Shown: one piece after another, positions 37,022 through 45,559 of the stretch
Layout: each line of letters starts with the position of its first letter
Numbering within the stretch: position 1 is the first letter of the stretch
DNA from: Gordonia spumicola
Lineage (GTDB): Bacteria > Actinomycetota > Actinomycetes > Mycobacteriales > Mycobacteriaceae
Reading direction: 5' to 3'
Assembly: GCF_009932475.1 (NCBI RefSeq)
Contig: NZ_BJOV01000001.1
Location: forward strand, 186,001 to 250,000
Length of the DNA: 64,000 nucleotides
Translations under genes and position numbers: made by a program
Notes under the pieces: generated by a model
What the model was told of the DNA's origin: nothing
The model's database searches: none
Seen by the model: only the letters and a program-made list of their open reading frames with translations

Positions 37022-38080
37022 ATGGCGATCCCCCACATCGACGGCGTTCTGGACGCGCGTGCCGTGCGCGCGACCGGGGCCGCGATCGCGCGGATGCAGG
37101 AGTCGTCGGGCGCCCTGCCGTGGTTCCCCGGTGGCAAGACCGACCCGTGGGATCACGTCGAATCGGCGATGGCGTTGTCGGCCACCGGGTTCCGCGGCGA
37201 AGCCGAGGCCGCGTACGAATGGTCGCGGCGGACGCAACGAGCCGACGGGTCGTGGCCGATGGAACTGCGCGACGGCGTCGTCGTCGACCCGGGCGTGGAC
37301 AGCAACTTCTGCGCCTACATCGCGGTCGGTGTCTGGCACCACTTCCTGATCGTCGACGACGCGGCGTTCCTTCGCCGAATGTGGCCGACGGTCCGGTCGG
37401 CGCTCGACCGCACGTTGGTGTTCGCCCGCGACGACGGGGCCTTCCGCTGGGCCGCCGACTTCCGGACCGGCGCGATGTTCGAGAACGTGCTGATCACCGG
37501 CAACGCCAGCATCCATTCGGCGCTGCGCTGCGGTGTGGAGATCGCCTCGATCCTCGACGAGCCCGCCGAGCGCTGGCTGCGGGCCGCGGACCGCCTGGCC
37601 GACCTGTTCGACCGCTGGCGTCGAGACCGGTCGGTTCTCGACCCGGCGTCCACTCACTCGATGGACTGGTACTATCCGGTGCTCGGCGGCGTGGTCCGTG
37701 GCGACGCCGGTCGGGACCTGATCGACTCGCGGTGGTCGGATTTTGTCGTCGACGGTCTCGGTGCGCGGTGCGTCGACGACCATCCGTGGGTGACAGGCGC
37801 GGAGACGTGTGAGTTGGCGCTGGCTGTCGAAGCGATCGGCGACACCGACCGTGCGGCGGCGCTCGTGGAGTCGATCCAGCATCTGCGGGACGACGACGGG
37901 TCGTACTGGACCGGTCTGGTGTTCTCCGACGGCAAACGCTGGCCGGTGGAACAGAGCTGCTGGACGTCGGCCGCGGTGGTGCTCGCCGCGGACGCGATCA
38001 GCGGGGCGACGCCCGCGGGCGGCATCTTCCGCGACATCGCTCTGGGGGCTGTCGTCTCCGCTTCGCGGAGGCTAGACTGA
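37022..38080 (+). CDS. Alpha/alpha-toroid protein (prenyltransferase/squalene-cyclase-like)
   Basis: This is a 352-aa protein starting 4 nt after the methyltransferase stop. Repeats with the QW-like pattern are visible: QRADGSWPMELRDG near residue 75, DDDGSYWTGLVFSDGKRWPVEQSCWTSAAVVLAAD near 300. This fits the (alpha/alpha)6 barrel of terpene cyclases and prenyltransferases. The DXDD acid motif of squalene cyclases is not seen, so cyclase activity is doubtful; glycan-active toroids are another option. It is the last gene of the fprB-GT4-methyltransferase-toroid series. Confidence 0.7.
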   Translation: MAIPHIDGVLDARAVRATGAAIARMQESSGALPWFPGGKTDPWDHVESAMALSATGFRGEAEAAYEWSRRTQRADGSWPMELRDGVVVDPGVDSNFCAYIAVGVWHHFLIVDDAAFLRRMWPTVRSALDRTLVFARDDGAFRWAADFRTGAMFENVLITGNASIHSALRCGVEIASILDEPAERWLRAADRLADLFDRWRRDRSVLDPASTHSMDWYYPVLGGVVRGDAGRDLIDSRWSDFVVDGLGARCVDDHPWVTGAETCELALAVEAIGDTDRAAALVESIQHLRDDDGSYWTGLVFSDGKRWPVEQSCWTSAAVVLAADAISGATPAGGIFRDIALGAVVSASRRLD

Positions 38081-38085
38081 GCGTA

Positions 38086-38114
38086 TTGGACAGCTGTCCA
38101 GTCTTGCGTCTAGT
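38086..38114 (+). promoter_or_regulatory. Promoter with perfect 14-bp palindromic operator
   Basis: TGGACAGCTGTCCA (38087-38100) is a perfect palindrome. TTGGAC (38086-38091) and TCTAGT (38109-38114) form a -35/-10 pair with a 17-nt spacer overlapping it. An alternative -10 is TAGACT at 38072, which would place the palindrome just downstream of the start point. The palindrome closely matches the dyad before the TetR gene at 54926-54939. Confidence 0.65.
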
Positions 38115-38125
38115 CAGGAGTATCC

Positions 38126-38965
38126 GTGGACTTCGGAATCGTGCAGTTCACCAGCGACCTCGGTCTGCGCCCGCACGAGCTCGCCCCGCTCGTCGAAGAG
38201 GCCGGTTTCGCCGCCTACTACGTTCCCGAGCACAGTCACATCCCGACCAAACGCGAGGCCGCGCACCCGAGGACCGGCGACGACACGCTTCCCGACGAGC
38301 GCTACACCCGTACCCTCGATCCGTGGACGTCCCTCGCATCGGCGGCGGCGGTCACCTCGCGCATCGAACTGTCGACGGCCGTGTGCCTGCCGGTGCAGTC
38401 CGACCCGTTGACGCTCGCCAAGACCCTCGCCACGCTCGATCACATCTCCGACGGCCGATTGTCGATCGGCGTCGGCTTCGGCTGGAATCTCGACGAACTC
38501 GCCGACCATCACGTTCCGGCGGGACGTCGTCGGACGATGCTCCGTGAGTACCTCGAGGCCATGCGCGCCCTCTGGACGCAGGACGAGGCCGAGTATCACG
38601 GCGAGTTCGTCGAGTTCGGCCCGAGCTGGGCGTACCCCAAGCCGTCGAAGCCGATCGCGGTGACGGTCGGGGCGGCGGGCACCGAGAAGAACTTCAAGTG
38701 GATCGCGCGCAGCGCCGACGGCTGGATCACGACGCCGGGCGAGACCGACATCGACGAGTCGGTCCGGCTGCTCCAGAAGATCTGGGCCGACGCCGGTCGT
38801 GAGGACCGACCGCAGGTGGTGGCCCTCGACATGCGTCCCGACGCGGAGCGCCTCGCCCGCTGGCGTGACCTCGGCGTTACCCGAGTCCTCTACGGCCTCC
38901 CCGACAAGGACGCCGACACGGCCCGCGCCTACCTCGCGAAACTGGCGGCCAAACTCTCCCTCTGA
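38126..38965 (+). CDS. F420-dependent luciferase-like (LLM class) oxidoreductase
   Basis: This is a 279-aa TIM-barrel flavin/F420 oxidoreductase. Family marks are FAAYYVPEHSHIP, RIELSTAVCLPVQSDPLTLAKTLATLD and GRLSIGVGFGWNLDEL (near residue 112), as in the TIGR03619 group. The F420-binding type is judged from overall similarity. GTG 38126 has AGGAG 7 nt upstream. A palindromic operator overlaps its promoter, so it is likely repressed by a TetR-type protein. The substrate is unknown. Confidence 0.85.
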   Translation: MDFGIVQFTSDLGLRPHELAPLVEEAGFAAYYVPEHSHIPTKREAAHPRTGDDTLPDERYTRTLDPWTSLASAAAVTSRIELSTAVCLPVQSDPLTLAKTLATLDHISDGRLSIGVGFGWNLDELADHHVPAGRRRTMLREYLEAMRALWTQDEAEYHGEFVEFGPSWAYPKPSKPIAVTVGAAGTEKNFKWIARSADGWITTPGETDIDESVRLLQKIWADAGREDRPQVVALDMRPDAERLARWRDLGVTRVLYGLPDKDADTARAYLAKLAAKLSL

Positions 38966-38990
38966 CCTCCCGACCGGGGCTGACTGCGGG

Positions 38991-39647
38991 CTACGACCGC
39001 ACGAGGACGCGGAGGGAGCCGTGGACGGCGACTTCGGCGAACGCGCCGGAGTCGAGGGCCTGGCGGTAGATCTCGTACGGCGGACGACCGCCGTCGGCGG
39101 GATCGGGGAAGACGTCGTGGATCAGCAGCGCGCCGCCCGGGCGCACCCAGCGCGCCCAGCCGTCGTAGTCGTTCTGCGCTGCCTCCATCGAGTGGCCGCC
39201 GTCGATGAACACGAAGTCGACGGCGCGACCCCACACGCGGGAGGCCGCAGTCGACGGCGCGATCAACGCCAGGACGGTCTGCTCCAACCCCGCGTCGAAC
39301 ATGGTCCGACGGAACCGCGCCGCGGTGTCGAGGAGACCCGCATGCGGATCGACGAGCCCGGTGTCGTGATACTCCCACCCCGGCTGATGCTCCTCCGATC
39401 CGCGATGGTGATCGACGGTGACGATCAGTGCGCCGTGACGTTCCGCGGCGTCGCCCAGATACACCGTGGACTTGCCGCAGTACGTGCCGATCTCGACCCC
39501 TAGGCCGACCGAATCAGGTTGTGAGAGATAGTGATCCGCGACGGAATGCAGGGCGTCTGCCTCATCGTGGGGCATGAATCCGGGGGCGGCGTCGGCGACG
39601 GTGAGACGTTCGTCGGGCAGAGCCGACGGGCGTGTGGGCGAAGACAT
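38991..39647 (-). CDS. Class I SAM-dependent methyltransferase (TylF/cephalosporin hydroxylase-like fold)
   Basis: This is a 218-aa protein. SAM-binding motif I is LGVEIGTYCGKSTVYLGDAA (49-68), followed by IVTVDHHRGSEEH. VDFVFIDGGHSMEAAQNDYDGWA and PGGALLIHDVFPDP are typical of the Methyltransf_24 group. The substrate cannot be predicted. ATG 39647 is divergent from the quinone oxidoreductase gene 45 bp away. Confidence 0.8.
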   Translation of the reverse strand: MSSPTRPSALPDERLTVADAAPGFMPHDEADALHSVADHYLSQPDSVGLGVEIGTYCGKSTVYLGDAAERHGALIVTVDHHRGSEEHQPGWEYHDTGLVDPHAGLLDTAARFRRTMFDAGLEQTVLALIAPSTAASRVWGRAVDFVFIDGGHSMEAAQNDYDGWARWVRPGGALLIHDVFPDPADGGRPPYEIYRQALDSGAFAEVAVHGSLRVLVRS

Positions 39648-39679
39648 GGATCGATCGTACGGGTGGCGCGGATTACAGC

Positions 39680-39685
39680 TACGGT
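39680..39685 (+). promoter_or_regulatory. -10-like TACGGT before the quinone oxidoreductase gene
   Basis: TACGGT ends 7 nt before ATG 39693 and there is no Shine-Dalgarno, consistent with a leaderless mRNA. Confidence 0.45.
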
Positions 39686-39692
39686 GAAACCC

Positions 39693-40661
39693 ATGAAGGC
39701 TCAAGTGATCGTCAGCGAGACCGGCCCCGGCGGCCTCGAACTCCAGGAACTCCCCGCACCGCAGGCGAGTCCCGGCCAGTACCTGATCGACGTCCGATCG
39801 TGCGGCGTGTGCTTCCCGGACCTGCTGATGAGTCAGGGCAAGTATCAGTTGCGTCCACCGCTGCCGTTCACGCCGGGCACCGAGGTCGCGGGCGTGGTGG
39901 CGTCGGCGCCCGACGGCGGGGCTTACAGCGTCGGCGACCGCGTGGTCGTCGCATCCATGCTCGGCGGCTTCGGCGAACAGATCACCGTCGTCGAACAGCA
40001 GTTGTTCCCGCTCCCTGACGCCCTGACCTTCGACGAGGGCGCCGCACTCGGCATCAACTTCCAGACGGCGCTGTTCGCGCTCAAGCTCCGCGCACAGACC
40101 GCGCCCGGCGAAGTCGTGGCCGTCCTCGGTTCGGCCGGCGGCGTCGGTGTCGCATCGATCCTCGTCGCGAAGGCCATGGGCGCCAAGGTGATCGCCGTCG
40201 TCCACCGCACCGGGCAAGAGGAGATGCTCCGGGGACTCGGCGCCGACGAGGTGGTCCAGCTCGACGACGGCTGGAAGGACAAGGTCCTCGAACTGTCCGA
40301 CGGCGGCGTCGACGTGCTCATCGACCCGGTCGGCGGCGAGGTGTTCGACGAGGCCCTCCGCACCGTCGGACCCGACGGTCGCTACGTCGTCATCGGATTC
40401 GCCGCGGGCGGCATCCCGACCGTGAAACTGAACCGTGTGCTGTTCCGCAACATAGCCGTCGTCGGCGCGGCCTGGGGCGAGTACATCCGCACCCATCCGG
40501 ACGTTCCAGGACTGCTGCACGACGAACTCGTCGAGATGATCGACGCGGGCATGCGCCCGCCGGTGAACCACCTCTACGCTCTCGAAGACCTCCCGGCCGC
40601 CCTCACCGACCTCGCCGAAGGCCGCGTCAAGGGCAAGGCCGTCGTCCGAGTGTCGGAGTAG
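39693..40661 (+). CDS. NADPH:quinone oxidoreductase family protein
   Basis: This is a 322-aa medium-chain dehydrogenase/reductase of the zinc-independent quinone oxidoreductase type. The N-terminal catalytic fold has RSCGVCFPDLLMSQGKYQ and PFTPGTEVAGVV. The nucleotide-binding loop is VLGSAGGVGVASI (about 146-158), with no zinc-ligand cluster. LYALEDLPAALTDLAEGRVKGKAVV is the family C-terminus. It reduces quinones or enones with NADPH. Confidence 0.88.
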   Translation: MKAQVIVSETGPGGLELQELPAPQASPGQYLIDVRSCGVCFPDLLMSQGKYQLRPPLPFTPGTEVAGVVASAPDGGAYSVGDRVVVASMLGGFGEQITVVEQQLFPLPDALTFDEGAALGINFQTALFALKLRAQTAPGEVVAVLGSAGGVGVASILVAKAMGAKVIAVVHRTGQEEMLRGLGADEVVQLDDGWKDKVLELSDGGVDVLIDPVGGEVFDEALRTVGPDGRYVVIGFAAGGIPTVKLNRVLFRNIAVVGAAWGEYIRTHPDVPGLLHDELVEMIDAGMRPPVNHLYALEDLPAALTDLAEGRVKGKAVVRVSE

Positions 40662-40662
40662 A

Positions 40663-41307
40663 TCAGGGCGTCAGATCCAGGCGCTTCCACGCGTGGTCGC
40701 GGTACGGCGAGTCGTTGCCGGTGAGCCAGCCGTGCATCGCGCTCGCGACGTGGGCGGCGGTCGGGACCTCGGTCGCGAAGTGCCTGTCGGCGGATCCCGC
40801 CCGATATTCGAGTGCGAACACGTCGTCGGCGTCCCGACGGCTCTGCATGTACGTGTTCAGAGCGGTTTCGACGATGACGAAGTCGTCGACGGCCATGCGT
40901 GAGACGAAGAAGTCGACCGACTCCGGGCTGAGCACGTCGAATGTGCCGTCACGGTGTGTCGTCATGCGGGCCGGAATCGCGCGGCGCGGGTCGAGCAGCA
41001 GACCGTTCTGCGGATCGTAGACGGCGAACCCCGCGGCGAACGCCAACGGCACGACGGCGTCGCGCGCTTCCTGGATCGACGAGTAGGGAGACGGGACGAA
41101 CACGCAGTCGCCCTCGGCGTCGATCGGTGCGACGGACAGGAAGCCGTCCTCGCCGGAGCGCTCGGACGCGGTGCTCACCGCGTCGGCCAACCGCTGTGCG
41201 TGCGGATCGTTCGACGTGTCGGTGTCGAGCGTCGCCGAGCCATGCGCGTACGCGGCCTCGGGAGTGGGGCAGCGGTCGGCCGGGATCAGCCAGAGGTCGT
41301 AGCTCAC
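40663..41307 (-). CDS. Conserved hypothetical protein
   Basis: This is a 214-aa soluble acidic protein with no recognised domain. GTG 41307 is chosen because it gives the SYDLWLIPADRCPTPEAAY beginning and lies 7 nt after a TACAGT on the minus strand; an ATG at 41394 is less likely. No signal peptide or membrane span is seen. It ends 1 bp from the convergent quinone oxidoreductase gene, so no terminator separates them. Confidence 0.7.
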   Translation of the reverse strand: MSYDLWLIPADRCPTPEAAYAHGSATLDTDTSNDPHAQRLADAVSTASERSGEDGFLSVAPIDAEGDCVFVPSPYSSIQEARDAVVPLAFAAGFAVYDPQNGLLLDPRRAIPARMTTHRDGTFDVLSPESVDFFVSRMAVDDFVIVETALNTYMQSRRDADDVFALEYRAGSADRHFATEVPTAAHVASAMHGWLTGNDSPYRDHAWKRLDLTP

Positions 41308-41314
41308 GTCCTCG

Positions 41315-41320
41315 ACTGTA
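41315..41320 (-). promoter_or_regulatory. -10-like TACAGT before the hypothetical gene
   Basis: On the minus strand, TACAGT (41320 to 41315) is followed by 7 nt and then GTG 41307; a leaderless arrangement. Confidence 0.45.
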
Positions 41321-41405
41321 TCGGGCGTCGTGGCGACGGGCGTGAGCGTCGAATTCGTGCCAATCGGATCATCGGATCTGTCCAGAAAGCGCATAACGAT
41401 CGGTG

Positions 41406-41428
41406 TGTGACTGTCGTCACGCTAGGGT
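41406..41428 (+). promoter_or_regulatory. CRP/GlxR-like site and -10 before the Liv transporter operon
   Basis: TGTGA-CTGTCG-TCACG (41406-41421) matches the CRP-family consensus TGTGA-N6-TCACA at 9 of 10 positions. TAGGGT (41423-41428) could be the -10, so a bound factor would overlap the promoter. About 107 nt of leader to ATG 41535 would follow, with AAGGGACA as a Shine-Dalgarno. Confidence 0.5.
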
Positions 41429-41534
41429 CCGATCTCAAGTCGAACGGACCGCGCGAATGCGACGTCGTCGTCGACTTCCTGGCTGGTGAGAAACGTTCTC
41501 GCCGCAGGTCGACTCCCACCCGAAGGGACACCGA

Positions 41535-42779
41535 ATGCACTCTCCCCGCAGATTCCGTCGAGCTTTTCGGACCGCGGCCGTCCTCGGCGCGACCGGCGCA
41601 CTTCTCGCAGGCGGCCTCACCGCCTGCTCGTCCGACTCGGACGACAGCGCAGCCAGCAGCGGGCCGACCGTCGAACTGACCGAGAAGGCGGCCACCGGTG
41701 AGGCGATCAAGATCGGCGTGATCAGTTCCGAAGGCGGCCCGGTGTCGGCTCCGGCGCCGCGTGAGGCGGCCGAGGCCGCCGTCCGATACCTGAACGACAA
41801 TGCGGGCGGCGTCAACGGGCACAAGATCGACCTGGTGGTCTGCAAGCAGCACGAGGAGGCCGCTTCCGCGACGGCCTGTGCCAACGAGATGGTCGAGAAG
41901 AAGGTCGCCGCGGTGATCAGTCCCTTCAGCTCGATGGGCGCCGTCATCGGGCCGATCATCGTCGGAGCGAAGATTCCGTACATCTCGCAGGCCCCGGTGT
42001 CGGCGATCGAATACGGGCTGCCCGGCGCGTACATGCTCTCCGGCGGCGGCTACGCGGTGCTCGCCGGTCAGGCGGCGCACGCGGCCAAGAACAAGTACAA
42101 GAAGGTCACCGTGATCATCGGCGACACCGGCGACGCGGCCGCGTCGATCGGCAAGCTCGGCGGCGCGATCTTCAAGCAGGTCGGCGTCGAGTTCAAGGTC
42201 GTGACCGTTCCGACGTCCACCGCGGACGTGGTGCCGGTCATCACCGCCGGACTGGCCGACAAGCCGGACGCGGTGTCGATCCTCGGTGACGCCAAACAGT
42301 GCAGCACCGCCATCAAGGCGCTCCAGACCGTCGCGCCCGACATCAAGAAGTACCTGATCACCAGCTGCCTCGACTCCAACGTCACGGACGCCACCGGCGA
42401 AGACGCGATCGAAGGCTCGGTCGCGTTCACGACGGTGAACCCGATGACCGACGATCCGACCGTCAACCTGTTCCGCAGCGTGCTCGCGAAGTACTCGCCG
42501 TCCACCGACATCCGTGGTCTCGCGTACCTCGGGTACCAGCCGATCATGTCGATCGCCGAGGCGGGCAAGGCCCTCCCGGCAGGGCCCGTCACCGCCGAAC
42601 AGATCCACGCGGCGCTGAAGGGCGCCAAGGATCTCCCGGTCCCGGCGGCACCCGGCCTGACCTTCACATGTGACGGCAAGCAGGTTCCGCAGATGCCGAC
42701 CCTGTGCGGAAAGTCGATCCTCGTGAGCGACATCGGGGCCGACTTGGCGTTCGAGAACACCGTCGTAGAGAACAAGTAA
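41535..42779 (+). CDS. ABC transporter substrate-binding lipoprotein, branched-chain amino acid type
   Basis: This is a 414-aa periplasmic-binding-type lipoprotein with lipobox GLTAC (Cys31). The Peripla_BP_6/LivJ-type fold is seen from residue 58 (IKIGVISSEGGPVSAPAPREAAEAAVRYLNDNAGGVNGH) through KKVAAVISPFSSMGAVIGPI and VTVIIGDTGDAA. The ligand could be an amino acid, amide or other small acid. It is followed at 59 bp by the fused permease/ATPase gene, with a hairpin in between. Confidence 0.9.
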   Translation: MHSPRRFRRAFRTAAVLGATGALLAGGLTACSSDSDDSAASSGPTVELTEKAATGEAIKIGVISSEGGPVSAPAPREAAEAAVRYLNDNAGGVNGHKIDLVVCKQHEEAASATACANEMVEKKVAAVISPFSSMGAVIGPIIVGAKIPYISQAPVSAIEYGLPGAYMLSGGGYAVLAGQAAHAAKNKYKKVTVIIGDTGDAAASIGKLGGAIFKQVGVEFKVVTVPTSTADVVPVITAGLADKPDAVSILGDAKQCSTAIKALQTVAPDIKKYLITSCLDSNVTDATGEDAIEGSVAFTTVNPMTDDPTVNLFRSVLAKYSPSTDIRGLAYLGYQPIMSIAEAGKALPAGPVTAEQIHAALKGAKDLPVPAAPGLTFTCDGKQVPQMPTLCGKSILVSDIGADLAFENTVVENK

Positions 42780-42790
42780 GCATCGTGAAC

Positions 42791-42821
42791 TCCGGGGGTT
42801 GCAGTTGATGCGGCCCCCGGA
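42791..42821 (+). terminator. Intercistronic hairpin in the Liv operon
   Basis: TCCGGGGG (42791-42798) pairs with CCCCCGGA (42814-42821) across a 15-nt loop. There is no U-run. This kind of structure after a binding-protein gene usually stabilises that mRNA segment and lowers downstream expression. Confidence 0.55.
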
Positions 42822-42838
42822 TTCATGTGAGGGAGCCC

Positions 42839-45559
42839 ATGACTTCTCATCTCGCCAACTTCGTCCTCGGACTCGGCAACGGCGCCGTGTACGCGGCGCT
42901 CGGTCTCGCCCTGGTGATGACCTTCAAGAGCTCCGGGGTGGTCAACTTCGCCACCGGAGCCGTCGCCCTGTACGCCGCGTACACGTACGCGTTCCTGCGG
43001 AAGGGTGAACTGCTCGTCCCCATCCCGGGGCTGGAACCGACAGTCGACGTCGGTGGCAAATGGGGTGTCGTTCCCGCCTTCATCGTGGCGGTGCTCCTCG
43101 CGGGGCTCCTCGGAGTCCTCCTCTACGTGGCGGTCTTCCGGCCGATGAGGAATGCGCCGGTCCTCGCAAAGGCCGTCGCGGCGATCGGCATCATGCTGGT
43201 CCTGCAGTCGTTGTTGAACATTCAGGTCGGTGAGAACGCTCCGTCGGTGAAGCCGATCTTCCCCGAAGGGACGTTCTCCATCGGCGACGCCGTGGTCCCG
43301 ACCGATCGGATGTGGCTGACCGCCGTCATCGTCGGGCTGGGCGTGGTCTCGGGCCTGGTCCTCAAGTACACCCGCTTCGGCATCGCGACCGAAGCGGCGG
43401 CCGAGTCGGAGAAGGGTGCGCTCGTCACCGGGCTCTCGCCGGATCGGATCGCCGTCACCAACTGGGGACTGTCGTCGATGACAGCGGCGGTCGGCGGTGT
43501 CGTGATCTCCCCGATCGTGCCGCTCAGTCCGATCGCGTACACGATGTTCATCGTCCCGGCGCTCGCGGCCGCGCTCGTCGGGAACTTCACCAGCGTCGCC
43601 GTCACCGTCGGTGCGGGGCTCGCGATCGGCATGCTGTCGTCCGAAGCCACCTACCTGCAGGTGACGATCGACGCGATGCCGGACGCGGGCGTCGCCGAAG
43701 CGGTGCCGCTCCTCTTGATCGTGGTGTTCCTGCTCGTGCGCGGTGAGCCGATGCCGGGCCGCGGCGCCGTGATTCGAAGCGACCTCGGCCGTGCTCCTCG
43801 CCCCGATCGGATCGTGGTCCCGGCCGTCGTCGGCGGCGCGATCATGCTCGTCGCGCTGCTGCTGACCGAGGGCAGCGTGCGGCTCGCCCTCGTCATGTCG
43901 ATGATTCTGGCCGTCGTCGCGCTCTCCCAGGTCGTCATCACCGGATACGCGGGCCAGGTGTCGCTCGCCCAGTTGACCCTCGCGGGTGCCAGCGCGTTTG
44001 CGCTCAACCGGTTCAGTGAGGACCTCGGGGTGCCGTTCCCCATCGCACCGATACTCTCGGCCCTGGTCGCGGCCGCCATCGGCGTGATCGTCGGGCTGCC
44101 CGCGCTGCGGGTGCGGGGACTGCCGCTGATGGTCGCCACGCTCGCCCTGGCGGTGTTCCTCGAGGCGTTCTGGTTCCGCAATCCGTCGCTCAACGGAGGA
44201 ATGGCCGGCGCGCCGGTCCGAACGCCGACCCTCTTCGGCATGGATCTCGGGATCGGTGTCGGTGAAGGCGCCCCGAAGACGGGATTCAGCGTCCTGTGCC
44301 TCATCGTCCTCGTCGGCGTCGCCGTCGGTGTCGCGCTCCTACGTCGGAGCAGGCTCGGTGCAGCGATGCTCGCCGTCCGCGCGAACGAGCGATCGGCGGC
44401 GGCGATCGGAATCAACGTCGGTGCGACCAAACTCGCCGCGTTCGGGATCTCGTCGTTCATCGTCGGACTCGGCGGCGCGCTGATCGCCTATCAGCAGAAC
44501 AATCTCGCCAACCCGGCGTCCTTCTCGGCGCTCGGAGGCATCGGTCTCTTCGCAGTCGTCTACATCGCGGGAGTCACGTCGCTGACCGGCGGACTGCTCG
44601 CGGGCTTCCTCGGCACGGGCGGACTCGTCTTCTACCTCGTCGACAGGTATCTCTCCCTCGACGATTGGTACATGCTGATCAGCGGGGTCCTCCTCGTTGT
44701 GACGGTGATCGTCAACCCGGACGGCATCGCCGGTGCACTGGGGCGGATCAGGCTTCCCGGGTGGCTGACGAAGTCGACCGGGGTGCCGATTCCCGCGGCA
44801 GCTCCGACGCCGCGTCCTTCCGGCGACCACACGATCGGCGAACCGCTGCTCACCGTCACAGACGTCGGGGTGTCGTACGGTTCGGTGCAGGCCGTCGACG
44901 GTGTGACATTCGAGGTCCGGGAGGGTGAGATCGTCGGATTGATCGGCCCGAACGGCGCGGGAAAGACCACCCTCGTCGACGCGATCAGCGGTTTCGCACC
45001 GTCGAGCGGACACGTCGAACTCGGCGGCGTCCGTCTCACCGGCTTGGTTCCGCACCGGCGTGGCCGCGCCGGCCTCGGACGGACGTTCCAGGACATCGAA
45101 CTGTACGACGAACTCTCCGTGTCCGAGAACGTCTACGTCGCGGCGCCGCGGGCGGGAGCCGCCGACGCCGTCGCACGCACGCTTGCACTGTTGGAGATCA
45201 CCGAGCTGGCCGATCGGCCGGCGGCGGATCTGTCTCAAGGGCAACGACAGCTCGTGTCCGTCGCGCGTGTGCTCGTCGCGTCGCCGCGTGTCGCACTGCT
45301 CGACGAGCCGGCCGCCGGGCTGGACAGCACGGAGAGCCGTTGGCTCGGCGAACGGCTGTCCGCGGTCCGGGCCGACGGCGGTTCGATGCTGCTGATCGAC
45401 CACGACATGGACCTCGTCCTGTCACTGTGCGATCGGATCATCGTGCTCGATCTCGGTCGGGTGATCGCCTCCGGAACGCCGGACGAGATCCGCACCGACG
45501 AGCGTGTGGTGCAGGCATATCTGGGCGCCCCGGCCGGCGCCGACCAGGAGGCTCGGTGA
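42839..45559 (+). CDS. Fused LivH-LivM-LivG: two ABC permeases and an ATPase in one polypeptide
   Basis: This is a 906-aa protein. Residues 1-300 are a LivH-type permease (LALVMTFKSSGVVNFATGA). Residues about 320-620 are a LivM-type permease (VITGYAGQVSLAQLTLAGASAF, RLGAAMLAVRANERSAAAIGIN). From about 670 it is an ABC ATPase: Walker A GPNGAGKTT near 703, signature LSQGQRQ near 799, Walker B VALLDEPAAGLD near 818. ATG 42839 has AGGGAG just upstream; a GTG four codons earlier is possible. It forms the membrane part of the importer with LivF, which overlaps its stop. Confidence 0.92.
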   Translation: MTSHLANFVLGLGNGAVYAALGLALVMTFKSSGVVNFATGAVALYAAYTYAFLRKGELLVPIPGLEPTVDVGGKWGVVPAFIVAVLLAGLLGVLLYVAVFRPMRNAPVLAKAVAAIGIMLVLQSLLNIQVGENAPSVKPIFPEGTFSIGDAVVPTDRMWLTAVIVGLGVVSGLVLKYTRFGIATEAAAESEKGALVTGLSPDRIAVTNWGLSSMTAAVGGVVISPIVPLSPIAYTMFIVPALAAALVGNFTSVAVTVGAGLAIGMLSSEATYLQVTIDAMPDAGVAEAVPLLLIVVFLLVRGEPMPGRGAVIRSDLGRAPRPDRIVVPAVVGGAIMLVALLLTEGSVRLALVMSMILAVVALSQVVITGYAGQVSLAQLTLAGASAFALNRFSEDLGVPFPIAPILSALVAAAIGVIVGLPALRVRGLPLMVATLALAVFLEAFWFRNPSLNGGMAGAPVRTPTLFGMDLGIGVGEGAPKTGFSVLCLIVLVGVAVGVALLRRSRLGAAMLAVRANERSAAAIGINVGATKLAAFGISSFIVGLGGALIAYQQNNLANPASFSALGGIGLFAVVYIAGVTSLTGGLLAGFLGTGGLVFYLVDRYLSLDDWYMLISGVLLVVTVIVNPDGIAGALGRIRLPGWLTKSTGVPIPAAAPTPRPSGDHTIGEPLLTVTDVGVSYGSVQAVDGVTFEVREGEIVGLIGPNGAGKTTLVDAISGFAPSSGHVELGGVRLTGLVPHRRGRAGLGRTFQDIELYDELSVSENVYVAAPRAGAADAVARTLALLEITELADRPAADLSQGQRQLVSVARVLVASPRVALLDEPAAGLDSTESRWLGERLSAVRADGGSMLLIDHDMDLVLSLCDRIIVLDLGRVIASGTPDEIRTDERVVQAYLGAPAGADQEAR

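Noticed and set aside
38991-40571. Minus-strand frame joining the methyltransferase with upstream sequence to 40571
   Set aside because: The upstream part is antisense to the quinone oxidoreductase gene; the methyltransferase start is ATG 39647.
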